Assembly (NCBI GenBank): GCA_033032175.1
Contig: CM065320.1
Location: 15,581,413-15,645,412 of the forward strand
Length of the DNA: 64,000 nt
Source: Saturnia japonica
Taxonomy: Eukaryota; Arthropoda; Insecta; Lepidoptera; Saturniidae
Direction of reading: 5' to 3'
The notes under the pieces: model-generated
The model's input: only the letters and a program-made list of their open reading frames with translations
What the model was told of the DNA's origin: nothing
Database searches by the model: none
Position numbers and translations under genes: made by a program
In this document: positions 41,035 to 52,351 of the stretch, one piece after another
How positions within the stretch are numbered: position 1 is the first letter of the stretch
Layout: each line of letters opens with the position of its first letter

Positions 41035-44000
41035 GTCTCCCCCCCAGTGTACGCTCCGTCGTGCACTCCAAATTGATGTCGCGACGTTGCAGGCACGATG
41101 ACGATGAGTCTCGACGTGGGACGCCTCAGCACACCTCCTCTCGAGGTCCGGACGTCCGCCACACGTGTTCTGCCATCTGGGCCGGGGTAGCTGGCGACGA
41201 CTTCGCCTCGCGGCCAGGTGTTGCGTGGTAGGGAAGCATCGGCGATGATGACTATATCGCCTCGTTGCGGTTGTGGAGCCTCTCTCCCGCTGATCTTCCG
41301 TGGCATGAGCGTTGGTAGATACTCACGCAGCCACCTCCTCCAGAAGTGGTCCGCCAGACGTTGCGATGTTTTCCAATCGGCCCGGCCGATGAGTGTGTGC
41401 TCGTCGAAGCTTCCGACGACCGATGAACCGCAGGAACGACCTATAAGGAAGTGGTTAGGGGTTAAAGCTTCCTCATCTTCCGGGCTAGCGCTCAGGTGAG
41501 TGAGCGGGCGTGAATTGACGGTGTGCAGCACTTCTTCTGGCGGGCTTCTCTCGTTCAGGATCGCGGAGAGGGCCGTTTTGACGGTTCGCACCATTCGTTC
41601 CCAGGCGCCTCCCATGTGTGGCGCGCCGGGTGGTATGAACTTCCAGGTGATGCCTTCATGACTTGCCGCTTCAGCCAGCTCGGATTTTTTCAATTTCGAC
41701 ATTTCGTCACGCAGCTCGCGATCTGCACCAATGAAGTTTGTGCCATTATCACTATACATTACCCGCGGGTTCCCTCGCCGGGCAGACATGCGACGTAGCG
41801 CCATGATCATGGAGCTGGTACTTAATGATGGCACTAATTCAAGGTGTATCGCGCGCGTCGTTAAACAGGTGAAGAGGGCCCCCCATCGCTTCTCTCTTCG
41901 CCGGCCGATGGTAACGTGCATAGGGCCGAAATAATCGACCGCGGTGCACGTAAACGGATGCGCCCCGTGTTGCAACCGTTCGGCGGGTAGATCTCCCGTT
42001 GGCGGCAATTGTGGCTTCTCTTTCCTGATGCGGCACCATTGACACTCGTGTAGCACTTTTTTCACAGAATTCCGTAGCCCAAGAATCCAGTACGTTTGTC
42101 GCAGCTCGTTCACGACGGTCGCATGGTTGGCGTGGCAGAATTTTCGATGATAGCGATCGATGAGTAGGCGAGCGATTTTATGTTTCCCGTCTAGGACCGC
42201 CAAGTTTCCGCTACTCATGTTCATTTTCCGTGTTCTGTCTCGCAACCGAATGATGCCGTGTTCATCGAGTTGGACGTCTATTTTCTTCAGTTTGCTACCT
42301 GTCTTGATGGGTAAGTTTTTCCGTAAACATTCCATCTCGTCCCCGAATGCATCCAGTTGACTGTGGTGTAGTAGGGCTAGTTCGGCCCGCTGTAAACAAC
42401 GATCGGGTATTGGTATAAACTTCGTTGTATTTTCTTGAGTCTTCTTTGTTCGGACGGTTTTCTTGGTTTCTTTTTTCTTATGTGGCTTCCACTCGCTATC
42501 GCGCGCGACGTTCACGACGCGACCTTTCTTACACAGTTCTGTAAATTGGAATATTCTCGCCACGGTTCGCAATAGTTTTATCCAACTTGAAAATCGTTCC
42601 GGACTCGGTAGTGTGTCGTCGTTTCTTGTGCGCGTGGTAAGTACAGTCGCAGATTTCCTTTCTTCATCCGATACTTGGTCGCACTTTCACAAGCGTTTCT
42701 GCGGCCAATCCGCTTCTGGCCGATGAAGAAAATCTGGACCGACGAACCATTTTGAGTCTTCACTGAACCCATTTGGTACTCCCCGGGTGGCTATGTCCGC
42801 CGGGTTTTCGCGTGTCGGCACCCACCTCCACTCGTGTGGCTTCGAAATCTCTTCGATGGCTGCCAACCTGTGGGCCACGAACGGTTTGAAGCGGCGCGGA
42901 TCGGCTTTCATCCACTGCAGTACTGTGCTCGAGTCTGACCAGTAGAATTTGTCCGTGGTTTTTAGTTCCAGTTCTTCAGTGATCGTGTTGGCCAGCCTCG
43001 CTCCCAGTAATGCAGCCTGTAATTCTAATCTGGGTATTGTCACGGGTTTGACCGGTGCCACTCTAGCTTTCCCGGCAATCAATGTGACACACACCCCGTT
43101 TCCGATCGATCTCCAATAACATGCCGCTGCATAGGCCGTTTCGCTGGCATCCACAAAGGTGTGCAGTTGCCCCGCTCCCCAGGACGGCGTCAGACAACGT
43201 GGAATTTTCATATCGCGTAGCGTGGACAAACTGTTGATGTAATCGCGCCATTGATGATGAGCCTCTTCCCCTATGCTCTCATCCCAGTCAGTTCCGGTTC
43301 TCCACAGGGTTTGAATTAGCCGTTTTCCCTGTATAAGAATAGGCGCGACCAGTCCTAGCGGGTCGAAGGTGGACATCACTGCGCTAGTGACTTCGCGTTT
43401 TGTCGGCGCTCTCTGGTTTTGTATGACGTCACTCGGTGTGTTTCGGAGGTTACTATTGAACGCTAAACAATCTTCTCCGACTAGCCAGCGCAGTCCGAGC
43501 GTTTTCTCCTCGTTGTCGCCTATGTGAATTTCTTGTGGGGATATTTCATTTTCTGCCAGGTTGCTCAGCAGTTGCGCATCGTTGCTCGCCCATTGCCGCA
43601 GTTCGAATCCCGCCTTCCTATGGATCGCCTGGACCGCCTTCGCGGTTTCTATAGCTTGCGTGCTTGATGTGAAGCTCTGCAGGTAGTCATCCATGTAGTG
43701 GTTTCGGACGATTGCTTGGGCCGCTTCCGGGTGTGTCGCTTTGAAATCTTCTGCATTCCGGTTTTTAACGTAGATGGCGGTAGCTGGCGATGACGCGGCA
43801 CCGAAGATTACCGATGCCATTCGGTATTCGGTCGGCTTCGACGACCGGTCATCTCCTCGCCACAGGAATCGCAGGCTGTCGCGATCCTCTTCGCGCACGC
43901 GGATCTGCAGAAATATTTCTCTAATATCGGCGACCACTGCGATCGGCCCCTGCCGGAATCGCAACAGGACTCCGAACAGCGACTGCAGTAGGTCGGGTCC

Positions 44001-46625
44001 CGGGAGCAGCGCGTCGTTTAAGCACTTGCCGTCGTATTTAGCTGCGGCGTCAAATACGAGGCGTGTTTTTCTCTTCTGCGGGTGCACCACGGCAAAGTGC
44101 GGCAAATAGAATGTCCTACCCGGTGTGGCTTCAGTCAGTGCCTTCTCGGCATATCCACTGTCGAGTAGGTTCTGAATTTGTTTTGTATATTCCCCCTTTA
44201 GTGCGGCATCTTTTTCGAGCTTCTTTTCTATGCCGTTCAGACGATGACGAGCCATTGCGTAATTGTTCGGCAAGGTTTCCTCGTCGCTCTTCCACAAGAG
44301 ACCTGACTCGAACCTTCCGTCGGGTCGTCTCTTGGTGGTGTTGTGGAGGATTTCAAGGGCTCTCCCATCGGCATCGTTGGTGGGGCGGCGCTGCTGCACT
44401 CCGATGGACTCTAGCTCGAAGTGGCTCTTGATTAATTTTTCTATATCGGCCTCTTCACTCACGTTGTTTACGTGGTTGACGAATTTCACCGGCGTAGAGT
44501 CACTCGTAGCGCAGCAACCGTGTAGTACCCATCCCAGACTGGTGAGAGAAGCAACTGGTTGGTTCGGCTTCCCCTTGATGATCTTTCTTGACACAATCAT
44601 CTCCCAGTTGTCTTGCCCGATGAGTAGAGCCGGCCTCTCTTTACTGTAGACGAGCTCGCTTCGGTTTTTCAGATGCGCACACTTGTTTATGGTTTCTATA
44701 CTCACATGTTGCGGCGACAACTTCAGGTTGGTTACGGTCCGGACTCCTTTCAATAGGCGCTTGTCCCGCCGGTGAGCTCCTTTAATTTTGATGTCGACTA
44801 TTTGAGAGTCCTTCCTCTCAACGAGCTTTCCCCCGACGGTCTCTAGGATGAGCAGGTCTTCCTTGCCCGAGGCTCCAATCTCTTGAGCCACGGCGTTGTC
44901 CAGCAGTGACACGGTTGACCCCTCATCAAGTAGCGCGAGCACACGAGCGGAGCCGGCCGGTCCGAACACATCCACCGGAATCATTTTGAGGTAAACCTCT
45001 TTCCCGTCCGCGGCGGCGTACACAGTTTTGATAGTGGCCTCTTCATTATCGCCCTGTGTTTGTGTTTGTGGTTGCGGTTGCGGTCGCGGCGCGGGTTTTT
45101 CCGGCGGCGCTTGTGCCGCTTGACGAATTGCGTGTAACATTATGTGGTGTTGCCGTCCACACTTACGGCAAGACGGCCCTTTACAAGTGTTCTTCGAATG
45201 TTTCTGACGCAAACACATAAAACACAATTTTTTATTTTTCACGATTACCCACCTGTCTTCGGTTGTCGATTCCCGAAACTGTTTGCATTCAGTTATCCAG
45301 TGCTCGCGACTTTCACAATTTGCACAATATTTCTTGCCACTGGATATTGTTTGTTGGCCTCTGTTCTCTTCGGTTCGCGCGGTGTGCACACGCCGGTTGA
45401 ACCGTTTTGCAGGTGCTTCCACTGGCGCGAACGTCGCCCACAGGTCCGCTTCGTTTTCAAGGAATTTTCTCAAGTTCATTTTTTCAAGCACTGGATCTTC
45501 TGTGTGCGTCTTGACATAATCGAACCACCTGATCCGCAATGATGGTGATAATTTCTGAACAATGTCTCGACTTACCTGCGGTGAGCAGAGGTACTCCGGT
45601 TTCCGTAGAGCGCTTATTGTGGCGACGGCGTTGCTAACTCGACTGGCGAACGCGCATATCTCGTCACAAGATTCCCCTATGTGAGGTAACTTTTCTATGG
45701 CGGCTAATTCGGCCAGGACGAGACGTTCCGGATTCCCGTACCTCCTCTCCAATGTTGCGATGACTTCTTCAGGATCATGGGCTGTGAATAACATTTGTCG
45801 CACACTCTCTTTCGCAGTGCCGTGTATGGAGTGCCTCAGACGAGCCATATTCTGTGTGTCGCTAAATTGTGCGACAGAATCCCGATATGTTCTCAGGAAC
45901 GGTAACCAGTCTTCCGATGCTCCATTGAAGCTAGGCAGATCGGCATACTTCGACGGTGCGGCTGGTACGACGGCTCGTGTTGAGGCTTGCACGGCGGTGA
46001 CCATTTTATCGGCAAATTTCTCAATGTCACTTACCTTGACATAGGCCTCCTGTGTTTTTTCGCAGTCCTGTTTCTCCATGATGGTTGCACTTTGGTTTAT
46101 CCACTGCTCGATGTGTGTGGATTGCACTTCGCGTTCGATGTCTTCGTCATCGATCTCCTCTTCAGATTGACACTGGACCATTTCCAGTTCAATCTCGGGC
46201 AGCGCGGCAGCTGACTTGGCTATTTCCAATTTTTTCCTCGCCTCTAGTTCCGCCATACGGGATTTTGACGATCTCACTGACCTTGATTTTATCGACCTGG
46301 CGCGCTGTGCCGCAGGAACGCACGGTGGGGCGGTTCTCCCTCCAATATCCCTGGACGCCTTTGCTGCGGGCACTGTAGGAACGCACGGTGGGGCCTCCTC
46401 GCTCCCTCCAATGTTCCTGGGTGCTGGTGTTCTTGTGTCTTGCGACGCGGCGGTGGCGGTTGTAGCGCGTGTGCGGATCGACGAAGTCGAAGGTACTGTT
46501 TTTCTGGTGGTGGCGGACGTGGCGGTAGCCGAACTTGTTTCTGTCGGCGTGTTTAACGACCAATCTGTGGTCGTGGTTTCACTGTCGTCCTTGCGACTCG
46601 ACGTAGGCGACCGTACTGTAGGCAT
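41019..46625 (-). CDS. BEL/Pao Gag-Pol polyprotein with one internal TGA stop
   Basis: One frame runs from the ATG at 46625 to the stop at 41019 (1868 codons), broken only by TGA at 42687-42689 (codon 1313). Gag is basic and serine/threonine-rich at its start. Zinc knuckles appear as YCANCESREHWITEC, LCFMCLRQKHSKNTC and CRKCGRQHH. The protease motif is DEGS (D567). Reverse transcriptase has VVADIREIFLQI and YMDD at 977-980. RNase H has FVDASE, IPRLELQAA, WSDSST and NPADIATRG. After the stop, integrase has H/H/C/C zinc residues, then VDYFGPM, YSDNGTNF and GGAWERMV, so the catalytic acids are present. EEVLHTVNSRPL is seven residues shorter than the same stretch of the BEL element at 409-5656, suggesting a small in-frame deletion. 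The nominal frame opens at a GTG (46631); ATG 46625 is preferred. Confidence 0.9.
41035..41052 (-). other. Polypurine tract of the nested BEL/Pao element
   Basis: On the - strand CACTGGGGGGGAGAC lies directly before the TGTTAGCG start of the 3' LTR. It overlaps the last codons of the polyprotein. Confidence 0.6.
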
Positions 46626-47219
46626 TTTCACTGTTCACTGGACCCAATCCGGCTATTCGAAGGACCAAAACTAAAATGAGCGCGTGCGTGCGCCTACTAT
46701 ACAATGTGCTACGTCAATCTATACAGAGCGGGACCGCGCACCGAGGGCGCGAACGCGACGGAAACGATTCCCTCGTACTCTGTATATAACCGACGGCGGA
46801 TAACACGCTACGGTAACCAACTGTCTGGAAACCAGTGCGTGCGAGCCCCTCTCACTACGTGCGACCAACCCTGTTCACACCCGAAACTACTAGGCGTGAA
46901 GAGAGCGAAACATCAAGGTACACACACGCAGTGAGGTGCCTGCTGGTAGGCGCGGCGATGACGTAGCACGGAGCGGAATGGACTGGGTCGCTGGCGGGTT
47001 GAACTTAGTGAAGATGCGAAGAAATGACACACAGGCACCACAATAAAATTTGCTGTATTCTTCAAGACAATACACTTTGTTAATACTATATCTTCTGGGT
47101 ACGGTTTCTTCCAGTTTCTTGAGTCTTGAGTCTTGAGTCTTGATTCTTCAGCTTGTGGTACCCGTGTGCGCTCGTTTGCCCCGGTAGAACGCCTTTTATA
47201 TCGTTTGCCGGAGAGCGAG

Positions 47220-48213
47220 TTTTTTTTTTTTTTTTTTTTTAAAACTGACTACTCTGTTAGCCTTAGGGGCCCTAAAGCCGCTGCGGCTTTTACAGCTTCA
47301 CCGGACTTGGGGGCGAGCGCAGAGGGCACTCAGCCGCGAAAGTTTTGTGGACGACTCGCACGAGGGTGCCAAAGTGGCCGGACCTCGGCTCGGGCGGTCG
47401 TCGCGTTCGCAAATAGGTCGCGATCTATTCGAATCCCTACACCTACGATTCGAGCTAACTAAATATACACATAGGCACGTTCCCTTCCTCCTGGGAGGAA
47501 GGAAGGAACCGTGCGTATGTGTATTCAATAATCGGAATGTTTCTACACTAACTAGCGCTAACTAACTAGCGTAAAAAAAGAAAAAAAAAGGTCCCTCACA
47601 GAACCTATGTACCTGTGTGGTGTGCACGTGTGTATGTTCATACGTGTGTAGTGTTGTATGTAGGTAGCTAAGTGATGCACGTACAGTGTCACTTGTATCG
47701 CGCGGGCGGTTGCCTGACCCAAGGGTTTCACACCGAGGAACGGACCTAGGCTTGGGTTACCGCTAGAGAGGGTGGACGTGACGGGTGTGCTGGAGCGAAA
47801 TTGACCGCCCGCCCTCTGCGGAGAGAACGGTGGTTTCGCGGGCGTGGGCGCTGGCACGCTCTGTTTGGAGAGACGGATGTGTAATATTTATTCGAATTTT
47901 CGATGTGATCGTCGGGATCAATAAAAATATTGCGCGGCCGGCGTTTGCACCGGATGTCCGTGGGTGCCGGAACATAAGTGGCGGCTGTTTTTATTAACGG
48001 ATTCGCGTGGTTCGACGCGGTGTTGAAATACGAACGGGAGAGCTGTTTAACGTAGGCATGTATCGAAGGAAGCTCCATATCTCTATGGAGATCTACGCTT
48101 CGAACATACCACGGGGCCCCGGTGAGACGATAGAGGAACCTATTCTGTATCGATTGTAACCGTTTGAAACTCGACTCGGACATATGTGCGAACACGGCGC
48201 ACTCGGACATAGT
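47220..48213 (-). mobile_element. 5'-truncated Jockey-type LINE inside the BEL/Pao LTR
   Basis: The insertion is flanked by GAGAGCGAG at 47211-47219 and 48214-48222, absent as a duplicate in the other LTR. A run of about 20 T at its left edge is the poly-A tail of a - strand LINE. The body holds the C-terminal part of ORF2 and a 3' UTR with the ACTCTGTTAGCC / CTGCGGCTTTTACAG tail shared by four other fragments in the window. Confidence 0.92.
47746..48213 (-). pseudogene. Jockey ORF2 C-terminal fragment
   Basis: About 155 codons of the end of a LINE reverse transcriptase protein, open to its natural stop at 47746. Motifs are MSESSFKRLQSIQNRFLYRL, GAPWYVRSVDLHRDMELPSI and SNHANPLIKTAA, all typical of the region after the reverse transcriptase domain in the Jockey clade. 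The start of the protein is missing because of 5' truncation on insertion; the open frame extends into LTR sequence (to 48306) by chance. No activity is possible. Confidence 0.8.
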
Positions 48214-48867
48214 GAGAGCGAGACGGACGATGGCGTCTCTATCCGTACTGCTCATTACCAAACTTGGGTGTGGTCCGTTAACCGCGGTAATGCGCAGTGG
48301 TTGCAATATTGCTGTCTCTGTCTATTATTATTATTACTTGTATACAGAATACAATAAATTGTTAATATCTCTAATTACAGTTATTCAATTACAATAAACT
48401 ACTACTACATCAATACTACATCAATGTAGACACAAATACCTATTCAAAAACACTAACTTTAACATTATAGGTTAATAAACACGGGAGATATAAAGCATTA
48501 AACATTGCAACCTTAAAACGTCTTGCGACTCGTTATATACGCACTATTTGAGCTTACAAACATTATAAAACACATACAGAAGGCTATTTTACTTATATAA
48601 CACAAAACATTACGTATAACTTTTACAAAATATGAAATATTGACAATATATGATTTTAGTACTTTAAGTGATTATTTTTATTAGATTACACACATTTTCA
48701 TGACTTATATACTGTTCTTACATACCTACACGCTATAGTAACATATTCAAAACATTAGAAACATTTAATTATTGATCGTTCGTGCAAATTATTCATCCTT
48801 ACAACTTATATTTACAATCGTTATTATCGTATCATTACGCTTAGGCCTATGCGTCGCTAACAGAGCT

Positions 48868-49414
48868 GCAGGTGCGATTGCTGATAGAAGAAGAGCGCAG
48901 TAATAATAAGGAGCTGGAGTCAACGGCTTTGATTTCAGGCCTGACCAACCACTCCTTGTCTTCATCAAGAGGATCCAGACATGTAATCAGAGGCAGAATG
49001 AGATGCGGTACAGTGAATAGTAGTGTTAAAAATAGTGCCAATATAGTGAATGATAACCATAGAAAAGTCCTAAAGTGTTTTGAGTGTCATAAAGTAGGCC
49101 ATGTAAAAAGTGAATGTCGTTTAAGAAAATGTTTTTATTGTGGTAGACCTGGTCATGTTATTAAAGACTGTAGAGTTCGCTTAAATAAGGAAAAATGTAA
49201 TAATGTTTCAGATAAAAAATCTAATGCCTTTATTATTAGTGATATTGATTCTAAAAATAGATGGATAATGGATACAGGAGCTAGTGAGCATGTAACTGGA
49301 AATAAAGATTGTTTTGTGGATTATGCTGATATTCAGGAAATAAAGTATGTAATTGTTGGGGATGGTAGAATGTTACAAGTTTTAGGGAAGGGTAATATTG
49401 ATATTTTTCTTTAG
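48868..49414 (+). pseudogene. Copia gag, second part, and protease
   Basis: This continues the Copia polyprotein right after the BEL/Pao element, from QVRLLIEEERSNNKEL. Two CCHC zinc knuckles, CFECHKVGHVKSEC and CFYCGRPGHVIKDC, mark the nucleocapsid. The protease active site is WIMDTGASEHVTGN. The frame ends at a TAG (49412-49414). The continuation (VNSELIPTT, then MYNVLYVPDL) lies in another frame, so one base has been lost in a T-run near 49405-49410. Confidence 0.87.
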
Positions 49415-51005
49415 TTAATTCAGAATTAATACCTACAACTATGTACAATGTACTTTATGTACCAGATTTAAAAGCAAATCTTTTTTCGGTCAGTTGTGCA
49501 CTAGATAAAGGTTATGTTATGACGTCAAATGCAAGCGAAAGTGTTTTTACCAAAAATGGGGAAGTCGCAGCAACTGCTAGTAGGCAGAACAATTTGTATG
49601 TGATGAATTTTATTTCTAGGCAGGTGAGGTCAGATAATACTTACGCTTTGAGCTTAATGACATGGCATAGAAGGTTAGGTCATCAAAACTTTGAACATGT
49701 GAAAGAAGTCTTGAAAGCTAATAACATCGAATATAAGTATAAAAATTTAAAAGAACAGTGTGAAGATTGCATACAGGGTAAACAACATAGACAGCCATTT
49801 AGCCAAAGCTCTTCACATGCTAAGGTTCCAGGTGAGTTAATACACATGGATCTATGTGGTCCAATGGAGGAGGAATCTATGGGGGGTTCAAAGTATTTTC
49901 TTTTAATCAAAGATGATTATAGTAGTTACAGGTTTGTTTATTTTTTAAAGAATAAGTGGGAAACAAAAAATAGTATCGAAGACTTTATAACAAATTTTGA
50001 GACACAGACAGGACATCAAATATTAAAAATCAGATCAGATAATGGCACAGAATTCTTGAATAAAGAGGTTCAAAATGCATTTAACAAAAGAGGTATTGTA
50101 CATCAAACTTCAATAGCTTACACGCCAGAACAAAATGGAAGAATTGAAAGAGAGATGCGCACCATTGTAGAATCTGCAAGGACAATGCTTATAGAAACAG
50201 GTTTAAGTAAGAATATGTGGGCGGAGGCTACCGCTACAGCAGTATACATAATAAACAGAACAGGCAAGAGCAAAGATATTCTGAAGACACCTTTTGAGTT
50301 ATTAAATGGAGATAGTTTTGACATTAAAACATTGAAGATATTTGGTACAGAAGTATACACACATATTCCTAAACAAAATAGAAAGAAATGGGATGAGAAA
50401 AGCAGGAAAGGAATTTTCGTGGGATATGGGATCAATCAGAAAGGATACAGGGTTTGGTTTCCAAATACTAAACAGGTTGATACATTCAGAGATGTGATTT
50501 TTATTAATAAAGAATCAGGTGGCGATGAAGAAGATTACAAAATTAATACAGATACAGAGAATAAAGATTCTAGAATAGTTTGTGAAAAACCTGATATTAG
50601 CCATGAAGAAAGATATAAAGAAAATGAGACTATACAAAGGCCAGAAGATGTAGAAGTTAAGGAACAATTAGAAACAGACAATGAGATAGAACAGGTACAA
50701 GAAGAAAGAGAGGAAAGTTTAGATGAAGATATAAATAGTATTACTGAGAATAGGCAGGTAACAAATAGAAAAAGAGAACAGAGAGACATTAAGAAACCAG
50801 TTTGGTTTAAAGATTACCTATTTTTAACATATAAAGAAGCTATGCATAGTGATGATAAAGAAAAGTGGCAAAAGGCCATACAACAAGAGTTAAACACATT
50901 AAAAATGAATAACACGTGGGATATAGTATCTGAGGTGCCAGAAGGATATAAAATTATAAGCAGCAAGTGGGTGTTCAAAATAAAAACAAAATGGAATGAG
51001 TCTAT
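49415..51005 (+). pseudogene. Copia integrase and start of reverse transcriptase
   Basis: The open frame from 49441 to 51021 begins in the protease-integrase linker (MYNVLYVPDLKANLFSVS). It has the integrase zinc region (WHRRLGHQNF ... CEDCIQGKQHR) and the catalytic acids in HMDLCGPM, IRSDNGTEF and PEQNGRIERE. A GKSKDILKTPFELLNG / FGTEVYTHIPKQNRKKW stretch and an acidic, glutamate-rich linker follow. The start of reverse transcriptase is present (WQKAIQQELNTLKMNNTWDI, SSKWVFKIKTKW). At about 51000 the sequence jumps to the RNase H domain, so nearly all of the reverse transcriptase, including its YVDD-type active site, is deleted. Confidence 0.88.
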
Positions 51006-51464
51006 TAAAAGGTTATGTTGATTCTGATTGGGCGGGTGATGTGAGAGATAGAACATCAACCAGTGGATTCATTTTTTATTTGTTTGACAGTCCAGTAACT
51101 TGGTGTACTAAAAAACAATTGTCAGTATCTCTTTCATCAACTGAATCAGAGTACATAGCATTAAGTACAGCTATTTCAGATGTGTGTTGGCTTAAAAAAA
51201 TATGTTAATAGATTTTGGTTATGATATACCTATACACATATTGGAAGATAATCAAAGTGTAATACAAATTGCAAAAAAAATAATGATAATAATAGACGTT
51301 TAAAACACTTAGATATAAGATATCATTTTATTGTTGAGAAAGTATGTAATGGATTAGTGAAGTTAGAGTACATTAAGAGTTCTGAAAATGTTGCAGATAT
51401 TTTTACTAAACCATTAGGCAAATTATTATTTGTAAAATTTAGAAACTTAATCTTAACCGTTTAA
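51006..51464 (+). pseudogene. Copia RNase H, frameshifted
   Basis: After the deletion junction the frame reads GYVDSDWAGDVRDRTSTSGF, TWCTKKQLSVSLSSTESEYI and a premature end near 51208. Beyond this, ILEDNQSVIQIAKK, HLDIRYHFIVEK and NVADIFTKPLGK follow in shifted frames. These are the standard motifs of the Copia RNase H domain to its C-terminus. Two lesions in A-runs (near 51195 and 51275) break it. Confidence 0.85.
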
Positions 51465-51504
51465 TTTAATATAACGTAATAAATAAATTTAAAAATATAT
51501 TGTT

Positions 51505-51517
51505 GAGGGGGGGGGGG
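51505..51517 (+). other. Copia polypurine tract
   Basis: GA followed by an unbroken G-run directly precedes the TGTTGGC start of the 3' LTR. The G-run is unusually long for such a tract and may have grown by slippage. Confidence 0.65.
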
Positions 51518-51694
51518 TGTTGGCAATAATGCAACAATACTTTTTAAAGATAACCATAGAGTTAGTCTGTTGTCTGTGGTCGTGTACTCCAATATGGTGT
51601 CTCTAATGTGTGAATAGTGTAATGTGTCTAAAGCTCTCAATAAATTAAGTAAATACTATTGTCATATAGCCTTATTTGCCCCTTAAAACCAATT
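51518..51694 (+). repeat. 3' LTR of the Copia element
   Basis: 177 bp, same ends as the 5' LTR, with an extra TGTGGTC unit. It is followed by GATCT, which pairs with GATCC before the 5' LTR. Confidence 0.88.
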
Positions 51695-52075
51695 GATCTT
51701 GTATGTCTAGCTCGATAAATTAGCTTTTCTATGTAGATAAAGCTATCAATGTCAACACAAACTATTCTTTTGTATGTTGTCATGATCTTCGATAAAATTG
51801 CTACTAAAGCATTTTCGAAAATTAAAGTAATATCTGGAAAAAATTAGAATACCACAAAAACATCGAGTAATGAAGAGTAAAGACTAGTTGTAAAGAAATT
51901 ATACGTTACTGTCACATGTCTATTCGTATAAAACGCAAACGAAAAATTATCGATACGAATATTGTAAATAAACAATTTCCAAAAAAAAGCAGATTTTTAA
52001 AATCAACTCTTATTAAACGTTACCTGCCTGCCTCGAAATTTCAACACTTCGTTTTTATCCAATATAAAAAAAAAA
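51695..52075. other. Intergenic, no gene seen
   Basis: AT-rich sequence without recognisable features. Confidence 0.4.
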
Positions 52076-52351
52076 ACGCTTTTTACTAAATGCACATGAA
52101 AGTGTATACAATACTTAGAACAAAAAACGAATTTTAATAATTTTCTCTGTTTGTCTGTTTGTTCTTTGTTCCAAGTAATCTCCGAAACGGTTGGACTGAT
52201 TTTGACGGGACTTTCATTGGTAGATAGCTGATATTATAACGAGTAACTTAGCCTACTTATATTTTAGTAAAATAAGTATGTTTCCGCACAAAAAAAAATA
52301 TGTTTTAAAGATTAAAATTTCCAGAGAGCGGAGCCGCGATCACAGTTAGTA
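52076..52351 (-). repeat. Repeat R-B, shortened copy
   Basis: It matches the tail half of the family (TTTTACTAAATGCACATGAA, GTAATCTCCGAAACGGTTGG, TTTTGACGGGACTTTCATTG) and then a short head-like end. The middle is missing. Confidence 0.65.

Larger units (their letters stand above)
39851..48862 (-). mobile_element. BEL/Pao LTR retrotransposon inserted in Copia gag
   Basis: A complete BEL/Pao element on the - strand, with LTRs at both ends and GAGCT duplicated at 39846-39850 and 48863-48867. On its own strand the LTR runs TGTTAGCGAC...CTCATTTTA. Read against each other, the two LTRs show only about five substitutions and two short repeat-length differences, so insertion is recent. A Jockey LINE fragment lies in the 5' LTR. 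The coding region has one in-frame stop and a short in-frame gap. Confidence 0.92.
46672..48862 (-). repeat. 5' LTR of the nested BEL/Pao element, carrying a LINE insertion
   Basis: The LTR would be about 1188 bp without the 994-bp LINE fragment and its 9-bp duplication. It has three GAGTCTT units near 47120-47140 where the other LTR has one, and a different AATTAC/ACTACT stretch near 48395. The LINE separates parts of the promoter region of this LTR. Confidence 0.9.
38945..51694 (+). mobile_element. Copia-type LTR retrotransposon, interrupted by a BEL/Pao element
   Basis: The LTRs at 38945-39115 and 51518-51694 are nearly identical. The internal part reads gag, protease, integrase, reverse transcriptase, RNase H, which is Copia order. 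A BEL/Pao element with its target duplication (39851-48867) splits gag; without it the element is about 3.7 kb. Flanks GATCC (left) and GATCT (right) fit a 5-bp target duplication with one change. The reverse transcriptase is largely deleted and there are frameshifts, so this copy is not autonomous. Confidence 0.9.

Noticed and set aside
42572..42772. A separate small frame between the two halves of the nested BEL/Pao polyprotein, taken at first as evidence of a frameshift
   Set aside because: The two halves are in the same frame and separated only by one TGA; the small frame is out of register and unrelated.
41218..46674. Numerous + strand open frames up to 152 codons
   Set aside because: They are antisense shadows of the GC-rich BEL/Pao polyprotein on the - strand.
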